Source: Methylorubrum populi (GTDB lineage Bacteria > Pseudomonadota > Alphaproteobacteria > Rhizobiales > Beijerinckiaceae). From it: a stretch of DNA of 64,000 bases. The stretch covers positions 496,001-560,000 of the forward strand of contig JAQIIU010000002.1 in NCBI GenBank assembly GCA_036946625.1, written 5' to 3'. A program made the position numbers and the translations under genes. The notes beneath the pieces are model-generated. The model ran no database searches. It saw only the letters and a program-made list of their open reading frames with translations, and was not told the DNA's origin. Position 1 is the stretch's first letter. Each line of letters begins with the position of its first letter. Below are positions 53,114 to 61,699 of this stretch, in pieces.

Positions 53114-53716
53114 TCAGTGGGAGGCCGGAAGCGCCCCGTCGACGAGGCGGACCTCCGCCGCCATAGCACCCTTCGAGCCGTCGCCGTAGCGCACCAGCAC
53201 CTGCTCGCCCGGCTTCAGCTCGGCGATGCCGTAGCGGCGCAACGTCTCCATGTGGACGAAGATGTCCGGCGTGCCGTCGCCGCGGCTGAGGAAGCCGAAG
53301 CCGCGCAGACGGTTGAACCACTTCACCACCGCGACCTCCAGGCCGCTCGTCGGCGTCACGCTCTCGTGGGTGCGCGCCACCGGCAGTTCGGAGGGGTGGA
53401 GGGCGGTGGACTGGTCCAGCGAGATCACCCGGAAGGCCTGCCAGCCGCGGGCGCGCTGCACCGCCAACACCACGATCCGCGCGCCCTCGCTGGCCGCTTG
53501 GTGCCCGTCGCGGCGCAGGCAGGTGATGTGCAGCAGCACGTCCGCCGCGCCGTCGTCCGGCACGATGAAGCCGAAACCTTTCGAGACGTCGAACCACTTG
53601 ATGCGGCCGGCGATCTCCACGAGCTCGGCCGGTTGCTCGCTCTCGCTCTCCATCGCGCGGTCCCGCGTCCCCGCGGTGCGAAACCCGACGGGGCTCAGTT
53701 CGTAATCGTTCGACAT
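53114..53716 (-). CDS. Cold-shock protein with two CSD domains
   Basis: The 200-residue product has two cold-shock domains. The first, about residues 33-100, has '[36 protein letters not shown]' with the RNP1 'KGFGFI' and RNP2-like 'VLLHI'. The second, about residues 128-196, has '[36 protein letters not shown]'. Double-CSD proteins are typical of Rhizobiales. It binds single-stranded RNA or DNA and would affect translation in the cold. An ATG at 53653 is a possible alternative start. It heads a string leading into bchD. Confidence 0.92.
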   Translation of the reverse strand: MSNDYELSPVGFRTAGTRDRAMESESEQPAELVEIAGRIKWFDVSKGFGFIVPDDGAADVLLHITCLRRDGHQAASEGARIVVLAVQRARGWQAFRVISLDQSTALHPSELPVARTHESVTPTSGLEVAVVKWFNRLRGFGFLSRGDGTPDIFVHMETLRRYGIAELKPGEQVLVRYGDGSKGAMAAEVRLVDGALPASH

Positions 53717-53941
53717 GTAAGCAACCCGTGCCGAATCGCGCCGCGCAATTCCGGACCTACGTTAACAAAGTCCCGATTCCCGGGAAGCCCGTTTGACCGG
53801 CAATGAGACACAGCGGGGGAGCATTTTTTCAGCCGGCATGGCGTGGAAGCCGCAGGGCCGAACCGGACCCGGCCCCGCACGGATTTCCAGTGTCGCCCTT
53901 CCAGCGTCGCCCTTGCCGCGGAAGGGTGGTAGGGCGCGGCC

Positions 53942-54928
53942 ATGCCTGCTTCCTCGCCCGTCCTGCCGCCCGCGCCGAGCCGGCGGATCGATGCCCTCGA
54001 CCTCGCCCGCGGCGCGGCGCTCGCGGCGATGGCGGCCTACCACGCCCTGTGGGATCTCGGCTTCCTGCAGCTCACGCCGCAGAACCTCGCGCTGACGCCG
54101 CCGGGGCGTCTCGCGGCCCACGGCATCGCCGGTTCGTTCCTGCTGCTGGTCGGGATCGGCCTCGTGCTCGCCAACGGGAACGGCGTGCGCTGGCGCCCCT
54201 TCGGGCTTCGCCTCGCGCGGATCGGCGGGGCGGCCCTCCTCATCACGGCGGCGACCTGCGTCGCCTTTCCGCACAGCTACATCTTCTTCGGCATCCTGCA
54301 CTGCATCGCCGTCTCGAGCCTGCTCGGATTGCCCTTCGTGTTCCTGCCGGTCCCGGTGACGGCACTGGCCGCGGGCGCCGTGATGCTGGCGCCACGCGTC
54401 TTCGCCCATCCCCTGCTCGACGCGCCGCAACTCTCTTTCCTGGGCCTCGGCCGAGGTCTGCCGGACACCAACGATTGGGTGCCGCTGTTTCCCTGGTTCG
54501 GGCCGGTCCTGGTCGGGATCGTCCTCGCCCGGCTCGTCCGGCCGGCGCTGGCCGGCTCGGCCCTCGCCCGCTGGAGGGCCCGGAACGCGGTCGCGCGCGG
54601 GGCGGCCTTGGCCGGGCGGCACAGCCTCGCCGTCTACCTCGTGCACCAGCCGGTGCTGCTCGCGCTGTTCACCGGCCTCGTCGCGCTCACCGGGCCGCAC
54701 CCGAAGGCGGGGCTGGCGGGCTTCCGCAAGGACTACGCGGCGAACTGCACCCGCACCGGCGGCGAGGCGAACGCCTGCCGCATCGCCGCCCGCTGCACGG
54801 CCGACGCGCTTCGCCGCGAGGGCTTGTGGGGCTCGGGCAAGCCCTATTCCGGAGAGGAGCGGGTGAAGGCGCAGAACCTGTCGCAGCTCTGCTACGAGGC
54901 TGCGGAAGGCACCGCGGCTGCGCCGTGA
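53942..54928 (+). CDS. DUF1624 membrane protein
   Basis: The 328-residue product has about seven membrane helices and the DUF1624 opening 'RRIDALDLARGAALAAMAAYHALWDLGFL', as in heparan-glucosaminide acetyltransferase-like proteins. 'GIAGSFLLLVGIGLVLAN' and 'SYIFFGILHCIAVSSLLGLPFV' carry the conserved F-x-x-L-H. The C-terminal tail is soluble with paired cysteines. It may transfer acyl groups across the membrane. It converges with efp. Confidence 0.8.
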   Translation: MPASSPVLPPAPSRRIDALDLARGAALAAMAAYHALWDLGFLQLTPQNLALTPPGRLAAHGIAGSFLLLVGIGLVLANGNGVRWRPFGLRLARIGGAALLITAATCVAFPHSYIFFGILHCIAVSSLLGLPFVFLPVPVTALAAGAVMLAPRVFAHPLLDAPQLSFLGLGRGLPDTNDWVPLFPWFGPVLVGIVLARLVRPALAGSALARWRARNAVARGAALAGRHSLAVYLVHQPVLLALFTGLVALTGPHPKAGLAGFRKDYAANCTRTGGEANACRIAARCTADALRREGLWGSGKPYSGEERVKAQNLSQLCYEAAEGTAAAP

Positions 54929-54966
54929 GGCGGTGGGCGGGAGATGCGCGATCGGACGGAAAAATC

Positions 54967-55533
54967 TCAGTCCTTGGCGCGCTCCACGTAGGAGCCGTCG
55001 GCCGTCATGATGACGACGCGGGTGCCGGTGGTGACGTGCGGCGGCACCGAGGTCTTCAGGCCGTTCGAGAGGATCGCCGGCTTGTAGGAGGAGGAGGCCG
55101 TCTGGCCCTTGGTCACCGGCTCGGTCTCGACGATCTCCAGGGTCACGCGCTGGGGCAGCTCGATGGCCAGCGGCACGCCGTTATGGGTCGAGAGGGTCAC
55201 CGCCATGCCCTCCTGGAGGTAGGGGGCGGCGTCGCCGATCACGTCCTCGGGAACCGCGATCTGCTCGTAGTTCTCGGGGTTCATGAAGTGATACCCCTCG
55301 CCGTCCTGGTAGAGGAAGGTGTGCTCGCGGTCCTCGACGAAGGCGCGCTCGACCTGCTCGGTGGTGCGGTAGCGCTCGGAGATCTTCACGCCGTCGGTGA
55401 TCCGGCGCATGTCGAGCTGGGTGACCGGCGTGCCCTTGCCGGGGTGGATGTTCTCCGCGGTCAGGATGACGTAGAGCTTGCCGTCCTTCTCGACGACGTT
55501 GCCCTTGCGAAGGGTACTGGCGATCACTTTCAC
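54967..55533 (-). CDS. efp: Translation elongation factor P
   Basis: From the GTG at 55533 the product is 188 residues, the standard length: '[48 protein letters not shown]'. The modified lysine is K33 in 'PGKGTP'. It ends '[31 protein letters not shown]'. EF-P rescues ribosomes stalled on polyproline. The lysine is of the EpmA-modified type and epmA-epmB are transcribed divergently from here. Confidence 0.95.
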   Translation of the reverse strand: MKVIASTLRKGNVVEKDGKLYVILTAENIHPGKGTPVTQLDMRRITDGVKISERYRTTEQVERAFVEDREHTFLYQDGEGYHFMNPENYEQIAVPEDVIGDAAPYLQEGMAVTLSTHNGVPLAIELPQRVTLEIVETEPVTKGQTASSSYKPAILSNGLKTSVPPHVTTGTRVVIMTADGSYVERAKD

Positions 55534-55656
55534 GAGCGTGGACCTTGGCTTGACGAGAACGGCGGCTCTTTCCCGGCGCATCGGCCGGACGAGCGGAATC
55601 ATCCGCGAGGCCCTACCCTATCCGCGGCCCGGTTGCCAGCGGGAGGCTGGTTTCGC

Positions 55657-56715
55657 GTGAGCACCGAAACCTCGCCCTGGTGGCATCCCGGCATCCACGC
55701 GGATCGCCGGCCCCTGCTGCTCACCCGCAACCGCATCCTCGCGAGCCTGCGTGCGTGGTTCTCCCGGCACGACTTCGTGGAGGTGGAGGCCGCCGCGCTC
55801 CAGGTCTCGCCCGGCAACGAGGCGCATCTCTCGGCCTTCGCCACGGAGGCGATCCTGCCGGACGGCGGGCGCGAGCCGCTCTACCTGCACACCTCGCCGG
55901 AATTCGCCTGCAAGAAGCTTCTGGCGGCGGGCGAGCCGCGCCTCTTCAGCCTCGCCCACGTCTTCCGCAACCGCGAGCGGGGCGCGCTCCATCACCCCGA
56001 GTTCACGATGCTCGAATGGTACCGGGCGGGGGAGACCTACGACGCGCTGATGGCCGATTGCTCCGCGCTGCTGGCCCTGGCGGCGGACGCGGCGGGCGCG
56101 AGGCGGCTGACCTTCCGCGGGCGCGAGGCCGACCCGCTCGCCCCCTTCGAGCGGCTGACCCTGGCCGAGGCCTTTCGGCGCTACGCCGCGATCGATCTCC
56201 TCGCCACGATCGCGCCCGACGGCACCACCGACCGGGACGCGCTCGCCGACGCGGTGATGACCCGCGGCCTGCGGGTCGCGCCGGACGACACCTGGGCCGA
56301 CCTGTTCAGCCGCGTCCTCGTCGGGCTGATCGAGCCGCATCTCGGGCAAGGGCGCCCCACCATCCTGTGCGAGTATCCGGTGAGCGAGGCGGCGCTGGCG
56401 CGGCCGAGCCCCCGCGACCCGCGGGTCGCCGAGCGCTTCGAGCTCTATGCCTGCGGCGTCGAACTCGCCAACGCCTTCGGCGAACTGACCGACCCGGCCG
56501 AGCAGCGCCGCCGCTTCGAGGCGGAGATGACGGAGAAGGTGCGCGTCTACGGCGAGCGCTATCCCGTGGACGAGGAGTTTCTCGACGCGCTCGCGGTCAT
56601 GCCCGAGGCGAGCGGCATCGCGCTCGGGCTCGACCGGCTGGTGATGCTGGCGACCGGCGCGCCGCGCATCGACGACGTGATCTGGACGCCGGTGGCTCGG
56701 GGCCGGTCGCGGTGA
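55657..56715 (+). CDS. epmA: EF-P lysine lysyltransferase EpmA
   Basis: The GTG at 55657 gives 352 residues, a class II LysRS-like catalytic core without the tRNA anticodon domain. Motif 2 is 'LAHVFRNRERGALHHPEFTMLEWYRAGETYDALMADC'. 'CEYPVSEAALARPSPRDPRVAERFELYACGVELANAFGELTDP' and motif 3, 'MPEASGIALGLDRLVMLATG', follow. It attaches beta-lysine to EF-P. The stop overlaps the epmB start (GTGA). Confidence 0.94.
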   Translation: MSTETSPWWHPGIHADRRPLLLTRNRILASLRAWFSRHDFVEVEAAALQVSPGNEAHLSAFATEAILPDGGREPLYLHTSPEFACKKLLAAGEPRLFSLAHVFRNRERGALHHPEFTMLEWYRAGETYDALMADCSALLALAADAAGARRLTFRGREADPLAPFERLTLAEAFRRYAAIDLLATIAPDGTTDRDALADAVMTRGLRVAPDDTWADLFSRVLVGLIEPHLGQGRPTILCEYPVSEAALARPSPRDPRVAERFELYACGVELANAFGELTDPAEQRRRFEAEMTEKVRVYGERYPVDEEFLDALAVMPEASGIALGLDRLVMLATGAPRIDDVIWTPVARGRSR

Positions 56716-57773
56716 GCGTCGCCCTGAAGAGCCCCGCGGCGCTGGCCCGTGCCGGGCTGGCGGAGGCCGCCGCCCTGCCCGCTTTGGAGCGGGTCGCGGC
56801 GCGCTACGCCGTTTCGGTGACCGCCGACATGGCCGAACTGATCGATCGGGGCGACGCCGACGATCCGATCGCCCGCCAGTTCGTGCCCCGGGCGGAAGAA
56901 CTGGAGACGCAGCCGCAAGAGCGCGCCGACCCCATCGGCGACGACGTGCACGCGCCGGTGCCCGGCATCGTCCACCGCTATCCCGACCGGGTTCTGCTCA
57001 AGCCGCTGCACGTCTGCCCGGTCTATTGCCGGTTCTGCTTCCGTCGCGAGCGCGTGGGGCCGGAGGGCCAGGGCTCTCTGAGCGAGGCCGAACTGGCCGG
57101 CGCCTTCCGCTACGTCGCGGAGCATCCCGAGATCTGGGAGGTGGTGGTGACGGGCGGCGATCCCTTCGCCCTCTCGCCCCGGCGCCTGGCCGCCATCGCC
57201 GAAGCGCTCGGCGCGATCCCGCACGTGCGCGTGCTGCGCTTCCACACCCGCGTCCCGGTGGTCGAGCCCGCGCGCGCGGATGAGCGGCTCGTCGCGGCCC
57301 TGAAAAGATTTCCCGGCGCGGTGTTCGTGGCGCTCCACGCCAACCACCCGCGGGAGTTCACGCCGGCCGCGCGCGCGGCGATCGCGCGGCTCATCGATGC
57401 CGGCATCCCGATGGTGAGCCAGAGCGTGCTGCTGCGCGGCGTCAACGACGATGCCGAGACGCTCGAAGCCCTGATGCGCCGCTTCGTCGAGAACCGGATC
57501 AAGCCCTACTACCTGCACCACGGCGACCTCGCACCGGGCACCGGCCACCTGCGCACCGGCCTGCCGGAGGGACGGGCGCTGATGCGCACCTTGCGCGGCC
57601 GTCTTTCCGGCCTCGCCCAGCCGCTCTACGTGCTCGACATCCCCGGCGGTCACGGCAAGGTGCCGGTGGGGCCGGGCTATCTGGAGGAATCGGGCGGCGC
57701 GTGGCGGGTGACCGATCCGAACGGCGCGGTTCACGCCTACCCGCCCGAAACGGACCACGAGGACAAGCGATGA
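56712..57773 (+). CDS. epmB: EF-P beta-lysylation protein EpmB (lysine 2,3-aminomutase family)
   Basis: The GTG start overlaps epmA. The 353-residue radical-SAM protein has 'LHVCPVYCRFCFRRERVG' (C102, C106, C109 bind the cluster), and 'VVVTGGDPFALSPRRL'. Near the end is the PLP-lysine region, 'LDIPGGHGKVPVGPGYL'. It makes (R)-beta-lysine for EpmA. Its stop overlaps the glutathione-transferase start (ATGA). Confidence 0.93.
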   Translation: MSVALKSPAALARAGLAEAAALPALERVAARYAVSVTADMAELIDRGDADDPIARQFVPRAEELETQPQERADPIGDDVHAPVPGIVHRYPDRVLLKPLHVCPVYCRFCFRRERVGPEGQGSLSEAELAGAFRYVAEHPEIWEVVVTGGDPFALSPRRLAAIAEALGAIPHVRVLRFHTRVPVVEPARADERLVAALKRFPGAVFVALHANHPREFTPAARAAIARLIDAGIPMVSQSVLLRGVNDDAETLEALMRRFVENRIKPYYLHHGDLAPGTGHLRTGLPEGRALMRTLRGRLSGLAQPLYVLDIPGGHGKVPVGPGYLEESGGAWRVTDPNGAVHAYPPETDHEDKR

Positions 57774-58393
57774 CACGCAGGCTGTGGGGACGGGCGAGTT
57801 CCGGCAACGTCCAGAAGGCGCTCTGGGCGCTCGACGAGCTGGGCCTGCCCTACGAGCCTATCGAGGCCGGCGGCGCCCACGGCATCGTCGGCGATGCGGC
57901 CTACCGCGCGCTCAACCCGAACGGCCTCGTGCCGACGCTGGAAGAGGACGGCTTCGTGCTGTGGGAATCGAACGCGATCCTGCGCTACCTCGCCCAGACC
58001 CATGGCGGCCCCTTGGGCCTGCCGGAGGCACCGCGCGCCCGTGCGCTGGTGGATCAATGGCTCGACTGGCAGGCCACCGCCTTCACCCCGGCGATGCGCG
58101 ACGCCTTCCTCCAACTCGTGCGCGTCGCCCCCGGCAAGCGCGACGCGCGGGTGATCGAGGCCTCGCGGGGCCATTCCGAGCGCTGCGCCGCCCTGCTCGA
58201 TCGGCACCTCGCCGACACGCCGTACGTGGCGGGGGAGACCTTCTCCATCGCCGACATCGCCGTGGGACTCGCGGCGCATCGCTGGTTCCAGTTGCCGCTG
58301 GAGCGGGAGGAGCGGCCGAACATCCGGCGCTGGCACGATGCGCTCGCGAAACGATCGGCCGCCTCGGCCGTTCTGTCGCTGCCGCTCACCTGA
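57770..58393 (+). CDS. Glutathione S-transferase
   Basis: The 207-residue product has the thioredoxin-like N-terminal domain ('RLWGRASSGNVQKALWALDELGLPYEPIEAGG', 'NPNGLVPTLEEDGFVLWESNAILRYLA') with the cis-Pro 'VPTL' and 'ES' glutathione sites. The helical domain has 'VAGETFSIADIAVGLAAHRW'. The active residue in the first loop is Ser, near 'RASSGN', as in beta/zeta-type enzymes. It is coupled to epmB (ATGA overlap), but the functional link is unclear. Confidence 0.9.
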   Translation: MTRRLWGRASSGNVQKALWALDELGLPYEPIEAGGAHGIVGDAAYRALNPNGLVPTLEEDGFVLWESNAILRYLAQTHGGPLGLPEAPRARALVDQWLDWQATAFTPAMRDAFLQLVRVAPGKRDARVIEASRGHSERCAALLDRHLADTPYVAGETFSIADIAVGLAAHRWFQLPLEREERPNIRRWHDALAKRSAASAVLSLPLT

Positions 58394-58417
58394 GCCGTTT
58401 CCGGCGGAGGTCGGACC

Positions 58418-59254
58418 GTGACGGACGCCGTGCCCGCCCCCGGACGAAAGAAGACGATGTTCTTCCCGCTCTCGAAGCTGATCTTCTTCATCCTCACGCC
58501 GTCGAACTTTCTGATCCTGCTCGGGCTGCTCGGCTGCCTGCTGCTGTTCACCGAGTTCGGACGGGGCTGCGGCCGCGTTCTCACCGTCGCCGGCTTCCTC
58601 GGGCTGCTCGTCGCCGGGCTCTCGCCGCTCTCGGCCTGGATCCTGATGCCGCTGGAGAACCGCTTCCCCGCCTTCGCCGATGACGACCGGCCGGTCACCG
58701 GCATCGTCGTGCTCGGCGGGGCGGTGGAGGCGGATACATCCGTCGGCCGCGGCCAGATCACCGTCAACGACGCGGGGGAGCGGGAGATCGCGCTGGGCGA
58801 CCTCGCCCGGCGCTATCCGCAGGCACGGCTGGTCTTCTCGGGCGGTGCCGGCAGCACACGGGCGGATGCGGTCTCGGAAGCCGATGTCGTCAGCCGATAT
58901 GCCGATACGCTCGGCGTGCCGCGCGACCGCCTGATCCTCGAACGGCAATCGCGCAACACGCATGAGAACGCCGTGTTCTCCGGGCGCTTGGCGCAGCCGA
59001 AGCCGGGGGAGCGCTGGCTGCTCGTCACCTCCGCCTGGCACATGCCGCGGGCGATCGGCTGCTTCCGCAAGGCGGGTTTCTCGGTGGTGGCCTACCCGGT
59101 GGATTACCGCACCAACTGGCCCCGCGACGCCACCCGCTTCGCCAGCTTCGCCTCGGACGGCCTGTCGGAACTCGACATCGGCGTGAAGGAGTGGATCGGA
59201 ATGATCGCCTACAGGATCGCCGGCTACACCGACGCGGTGATGGCGGCGCCCTGA
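58418..59254 (+). CDS. YdcF/ElyC-like DUF218 protein
   Basis: The 278-residue product starts at GTG 58418. Two N-terminal membrane helices ('LIFFILTPSNFLILLGLLGCLLLF', 'VLTVAGFLGLLVAGLSPLSAWIL') are followed by the DUF218 domain: 'TGIVVLGGAV', 'RLVFSGGAGSTRADAVSEADVVSRYADTLGV', 'LERQSRNTHENAVFS', 'WLLVTSAWHMPRAIGCFRKAGFSVVAYPVDYRT'. ElyC-type proteins take part in cell-envelope polysaccharide or peptidoglycan steps. It follows the transferase gene. Confidence 0.88.
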   Translation: MTDAVPAPGRKKTMFFPLSKLIFFILTPSNFLILLGLLGCLLLFTEFGRGCGRVLTVAGFLGLLVAGLSPLSAWILMPLENRFPAFADDDRPVTGIVVLGGAVEADTSVGRGQITVNDAGEREIALGDLARRYPQARLVFSGGAGSTRADAVSEADVVSRYADTLGVPRDRLILERQSRNTHENAVFSGRLAQPKPGERWLLVTSAWHMPRAIGCFRKAGFSVVAYPVDYRTNWPRDATRFASFASDGLSELDIGVKEWIGMIAYRIAGYTDAVMAAP

Positions 59255-59261
59255 GGCCGGC

Positions 59262-59537
59262 TCACGCCCGCGGCAGGCTCAAGCGGTAGATCCCGCGGAA
59301 ATCGTCCGGGTCGGCCACCGGCTTGCCTTTCCGAAGGATCCGGACGCGGCCCGCCTTGGTCAGCTGCACCGCGACGCGGCGCACCGGCTGCATCAGCGGC
59401 CCCCAGCCGTCCGGATGCGGACCGCCGAGCGCGCGGGCGACCTCGGAGGGGCAGCAGGTTCTGTCCGCCCCGCGCTCGGTCACGAGGCGCAGCATCGTTT
59501 CTTCGATCGCGGCCTCGTCGGCCCGGTTATCGGCCAT
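59262..59537 (-). CDS. DUF3253 protein
   Basis: The 91-residue product 'AAIEETMLRLVTERGADRTCCPSEVARALGG', 'GWGPLMQPVRRVAVQLTKAGRVRILRKGKPVADPDDFRGIYRLSL' is a small winged-helix-like DUF3253 protein ('CPSEVAR...W...M..VR..A..L...G.I....KG..VDP....G..R'). Its role is unknown. It overlaps the DUF599 gene by 11 bases on the same strand, so they are co-translated. Confidence 0.88.
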   Translation of the reverse strand: MADNRADEAAIEETMLRLVTERGADRTCCPSEVARALGGPHPDGWGPLMQPVRRVAVQLTKAGRVRILRKGKPVADPDDFRGIYRLSLPRA

Positions 59538-60240
59538 GAGAATCCTCCTCGACGAGCAGGAAGGCGCGGATCCGCGACGAGAACTGGCGCCGCCACATCA
59601 CCCAGACGACGCTGGCGGTGGCGAGCATCAGCACCGGCGCACTCACGAACCAGCCGAGATAGGCCAGCGCGAACAGGAAGGCACGCTGGCCCTTCGCGAA
59701 ATGCGAGCCCGCCGCGACGTTCATGGCGCCGGCCCGTTCGGCCGCGCGGAGCATCACCGCCTCGGAGGCGCCCGAGCCCTTGGGCGGCACCGCGCCGATC
59801 AGGATGGCGCCGTAGTTGAACAGCCGGTAGGCCCAGGCGAACTTGAAGAAGGCGTAGACGAACACCACCGCCAGTCCGGCGACCTTGATCTCCCAGGTCT
59901 GGCGGGTGGTGCCCGCGCCGAAGGGCAGCGCCGAGAACAGGTTCAGCACGTCGTCGCCCGAGCGCGAGAGCGTCAGCACCGAGCCGAGTGCGATCAGCGA
60001 GGTCGAGGCGAAGAAGGCGGTGCCGTTCTGGAGCGAGGCGTTGATCGTCGTATCCACGACGCGGTTGTCGCGGGCGATCATCTGGACGGCCCATTTGTGC
60101 CGCTGCCGGTTCATGATCTGGCTGAGGCTCAACCGGGCGCCGCGCCGCCGCTGGACGGCGAAGCTGTAGCCGACCCAGGACGCCACGAAGAAGACGAGGG
60201 CCGCCAGATCGAGCGGGGAGAAGGCGCGGATGTCCCACAT
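59527..60240 (-). CDS. DUF599 membrane protein
   Basis: The 237-residue product starts at 60240 and has four membrane helices ('LDLAALVFFVASWVGYSFAVQ', 'ASTSLIALGSVLTL', 'IKVAGLAVVFVYAFFKFAWAYRLFNYGAILIGAVP', 'FLFALAYLGWFVSAPVLMLATASVVWVMW'). The DUF599 motifs are 'NASLQNGTAFFASTSLIALG' and 'FFKFAWAYRLFNY'. Function is unknown. Transcribed ahead of the DUF3253 gene. Confidence 0.85.
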   Translation of the reverse strand: MWDIRAFSPLDLAALVFFVASWVGYSFAVQRRRGARLSLSQIMNRQRHKWAVQMIARDNRVVDTTINASLQNGTAFFASTSLIALGSVLTLSRSGDDVLNLFSALPFGAGTTRQTWEIKVAGLAVVFVYAFFKFAWAYRLFNYGAILIGAVPPKGSGASEAVMLRAAERAGAMNVAAGSHFAKGQRAFLFALAYLGWFVSAPVLMLATASVVWVMWRRQFSSRIRAFLLVEEDSHGR

Positions 60241-60326
60241 GGTCAGGGGGTCGCCTCGCCGGTCGGTTCGAAACGCATGACCGGCGGCTACAGGCGGGAG
60301 GCCCGGCGGGCAAGCCCCGGCGGTTT

Positions 60327-60611
60327 CTACGCGCGGATCTCGAAACCCGCCCCCGGGGCCGGCTCGGCTTCCGTCACGTCGATGCCGTCGACCCGGGCGG
60401 CGAAGGGACCGCGCCGGCACTCGGCGAGCAGGGCGTCGACCGCCTCCGCCGGGCCGGAGAACAGGGCCTCGACGGTGCGGTCGGGCCGGTTGCGGACCCA
60501 GCCCGCGACGCCGTGGCTGTCGGCCCGCTTCTTGGTCCAGGCGCGATAGGACACGCCCTGAACGCGGCCGCGGATCACCGCGCGGATCGCTTTCGTCGGA
60601 TCGGTGCTCAA
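60327..60611 (-). CDS. acyP: Acylphosphatase
   Basis: The TTG at 60611 gives a 94-residue protein of normal size; an ATG at 60674 would add repeat-derived residues. It has 'IRAVIRGRVQGVSYRAWTKKRADSHGVAGWVRNRPDRTVEALFSG', with the phosphate-binding GRVQGV loop and the catalytic Arg and Asn ('WVRNRPDG'-like). It hydrolyses acyl phosphates. It stands alone beside a repeat cluster. Confidence 0.9.
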   Translation of the reverse strand: MSTDPTKAIRAVIRGRVQGVSYRAWTKKRADSHGVAGWVRNRPDRTVEALFSGPAEAVDALLAECRRGPFAARVDGIDVTEAEPAPGAGFEIRA

Positions 60612-60670
60612 GGCGGACCGGGCTCCCAGGTTCGGATCGAACCGGGAGCCCTGTCGCTCCCGGCTCTCGC

Positions 60671-60766
60671 GCATCGTCTTGGAAATCGGCTCCAGGACGA
60701 TGCGCTCGACTCTTGTTCTTGCATCGTCTTTTTCCGAAAGCCGGAGGCCACCTTTCGGGACGATGC
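60671..60766. repeat. R3 composite repeat, copy c (inverted)
   Basis: The hairpin part lies at 60671-60703 (GCATCGTCTTGGA...TCCAGGACGATGC) and the inverted R3 unit at 60721-60766, with a 17-base spacer. The order is the mirror image of 46956-47053. It separates the acylphosphatase gene from the small membrane peptide gene. Confidence 0.7.
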
Positions 60767-60767
60767 A

Positions 60768-60902
60768 CTAGCGGGTGGCCATCGCGGCCGGGGCCGGCGT
60801 GGCCTCGGCGCGGCTCGCGGCAGCGGCTTTCGGCCGGTAGGTGAGGTACCACGCCAGCGAGATGAAGAGCACGCCGCCGACGAAGTTGCCGATGGGAGCC
60901 AT
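60768..60902 (-). CDS. Small membrane peptide, 44 aa
   Basis: From the ATG at 60902 the 44-residue product has one membrane helix ('PIGNFVGGVLFISLAWYLTY') and an Ala-rich basic tail. Its start sits just beside the R1 half-copy. Such small hydrophobic proteins are often missed. No family is recognised, but composition and position make coding plausible. Confidence 0.4.
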   Translation of the reverse strand: MAPIGNFVGGVLFISLAWYLTYRPKAAAASRAEATPAPAAMATR

Positions 60903-60965
60903 GGCTTTCCTCTCGCCTTGCCGTGGCCTGACGAAGACATGTCGGCCGGTCAGACCGGCTCTCAT
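60896..60965. repeat. R1 partial copy
   Basis: This segment keeps the R1 end half: 'GACGAAGACATGTCGGCCGG' and 'GTCAGACCGGCTCTCA', with the inner 'TTTCCTCTCGCCTTGCCGTG' part. The long central hairpin is missing. It abuts R2 copy b. Confidence 0.55.
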
Positions 60966-61115
60966 ACCGTTTCCGATTGATCGCTTCGGGTTTCGCCCCC
61001 CTCCGTCATCGCGAGCGGCCGCGAAGCGATCCAGGGCGCGACGGGTCCGGAAAGGGCGCGCCCCGGTTTGCCACGGCTTCGCCTCGCAAGGCCGAACGCA
61101 TCAACTGGATATCGT
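60964..61115. repeat. R2 repeat, copy b (inverted)
   Basis: This begins with 'CCGTTTCCGATTGATCGCTT' and has 'CCGTCATCGCGAGCGGCCGC', 'GAAGCGATCCAGGGCGCGAC' and 'GAAAGGGCGCGCCCCGG'. It is the reverse complement of the copies at 40190 and 61850, with some decay at its right end. Confidence 0.7.
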
Positions 61116-61157
61116 ATCAGTGCCAGGGCATTGTCGGAGCCCTGCGGCAAATGCGGG

Positions 61158-61589
61158 TCAGGCCGGAGCCCGGCGCTGCCATCCGCGAATCTCCTGAAGG
61201 TAGGGACCGGGCAACTGCGCCGCCTGCCCCGCCGCCAGAACGGCTTCGAGATAGCCGGGCCGCGGCAGACCGCCGGCTTGGCTGCGGCCGAGATAGATCA
61301 GCGCCCGCTTCACGCCCGCCTCCGTGACGATCGGCTGGCAGGCCTTCAGGTAGAGGCCGCCCGCGACGCCCTCGTAGCGGTCGAGCGTCGGCACGTCGGA
61401 GAGCGCCAGCTCCCACAGCACGCCCCAGACGGTGGCGCCGGGCGCACGCACTACCGAGGCCCAGCCCTCCTTCATGATGATGAAGCGGTGCCGCGGCAAG
61501 CGTCCGCGCCCGATCAGCCTGGAGGCCGGGCAGCGCAGGGCCATGGCGGCGGCGTCCATGTTGGCGCCGTAGGCGAAGTAGAGCGGCAT
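61158..61589 (-). CDS. Gamma-glutamylcyclotransferase-like protein
   Basis: The ATG at 61589 begins 'MPLYFAYGANMDAAAM', the GGCT-fold opening. The 143-residue product continues with 'GRLPRHRFIIMKEGWASVVRAPGATVWGVLWEL' and 'LDRYEGVAGGLYLKACQPI', with the catalytic Glu in 'DRYEG'. It probably makes or breaks gamma-glutamyl compounds. It stands between repeat clusters. Confidence 0.88.
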   Translation of the reverse strand: MPLYFAYGANMDAAAMALRCPASRLIGRGRLPRHRFIIMKEGWASVVRAPGATVWGVLWELALSDVPTLDRYEGVAGGLYLKACQPIVTEAGVKRALIYLGRSQAGGLPRPGYLEAVLAAGQAAQLPGPYLQEIRGWQRRAPA

Positions 61590-61699
61590 GTTCGGAGGGG
61601 AGCGATCAGCGGAGTCTGCCAATCGTGGCAGGCTGGATTGCCTTGGCTGTCGCCGCGCGACGACGAAGAGGCAAGCTCTGTTGCCAGCCGGCGATGCGG

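Noticed and set aside
53803..56715. 970-codon open frame spanning the DUF1624 gene to epmA
   Set aside because: The early part is a shadow of DUF1624 and antisense efp; only the 3' part from 55657 is EpmA.
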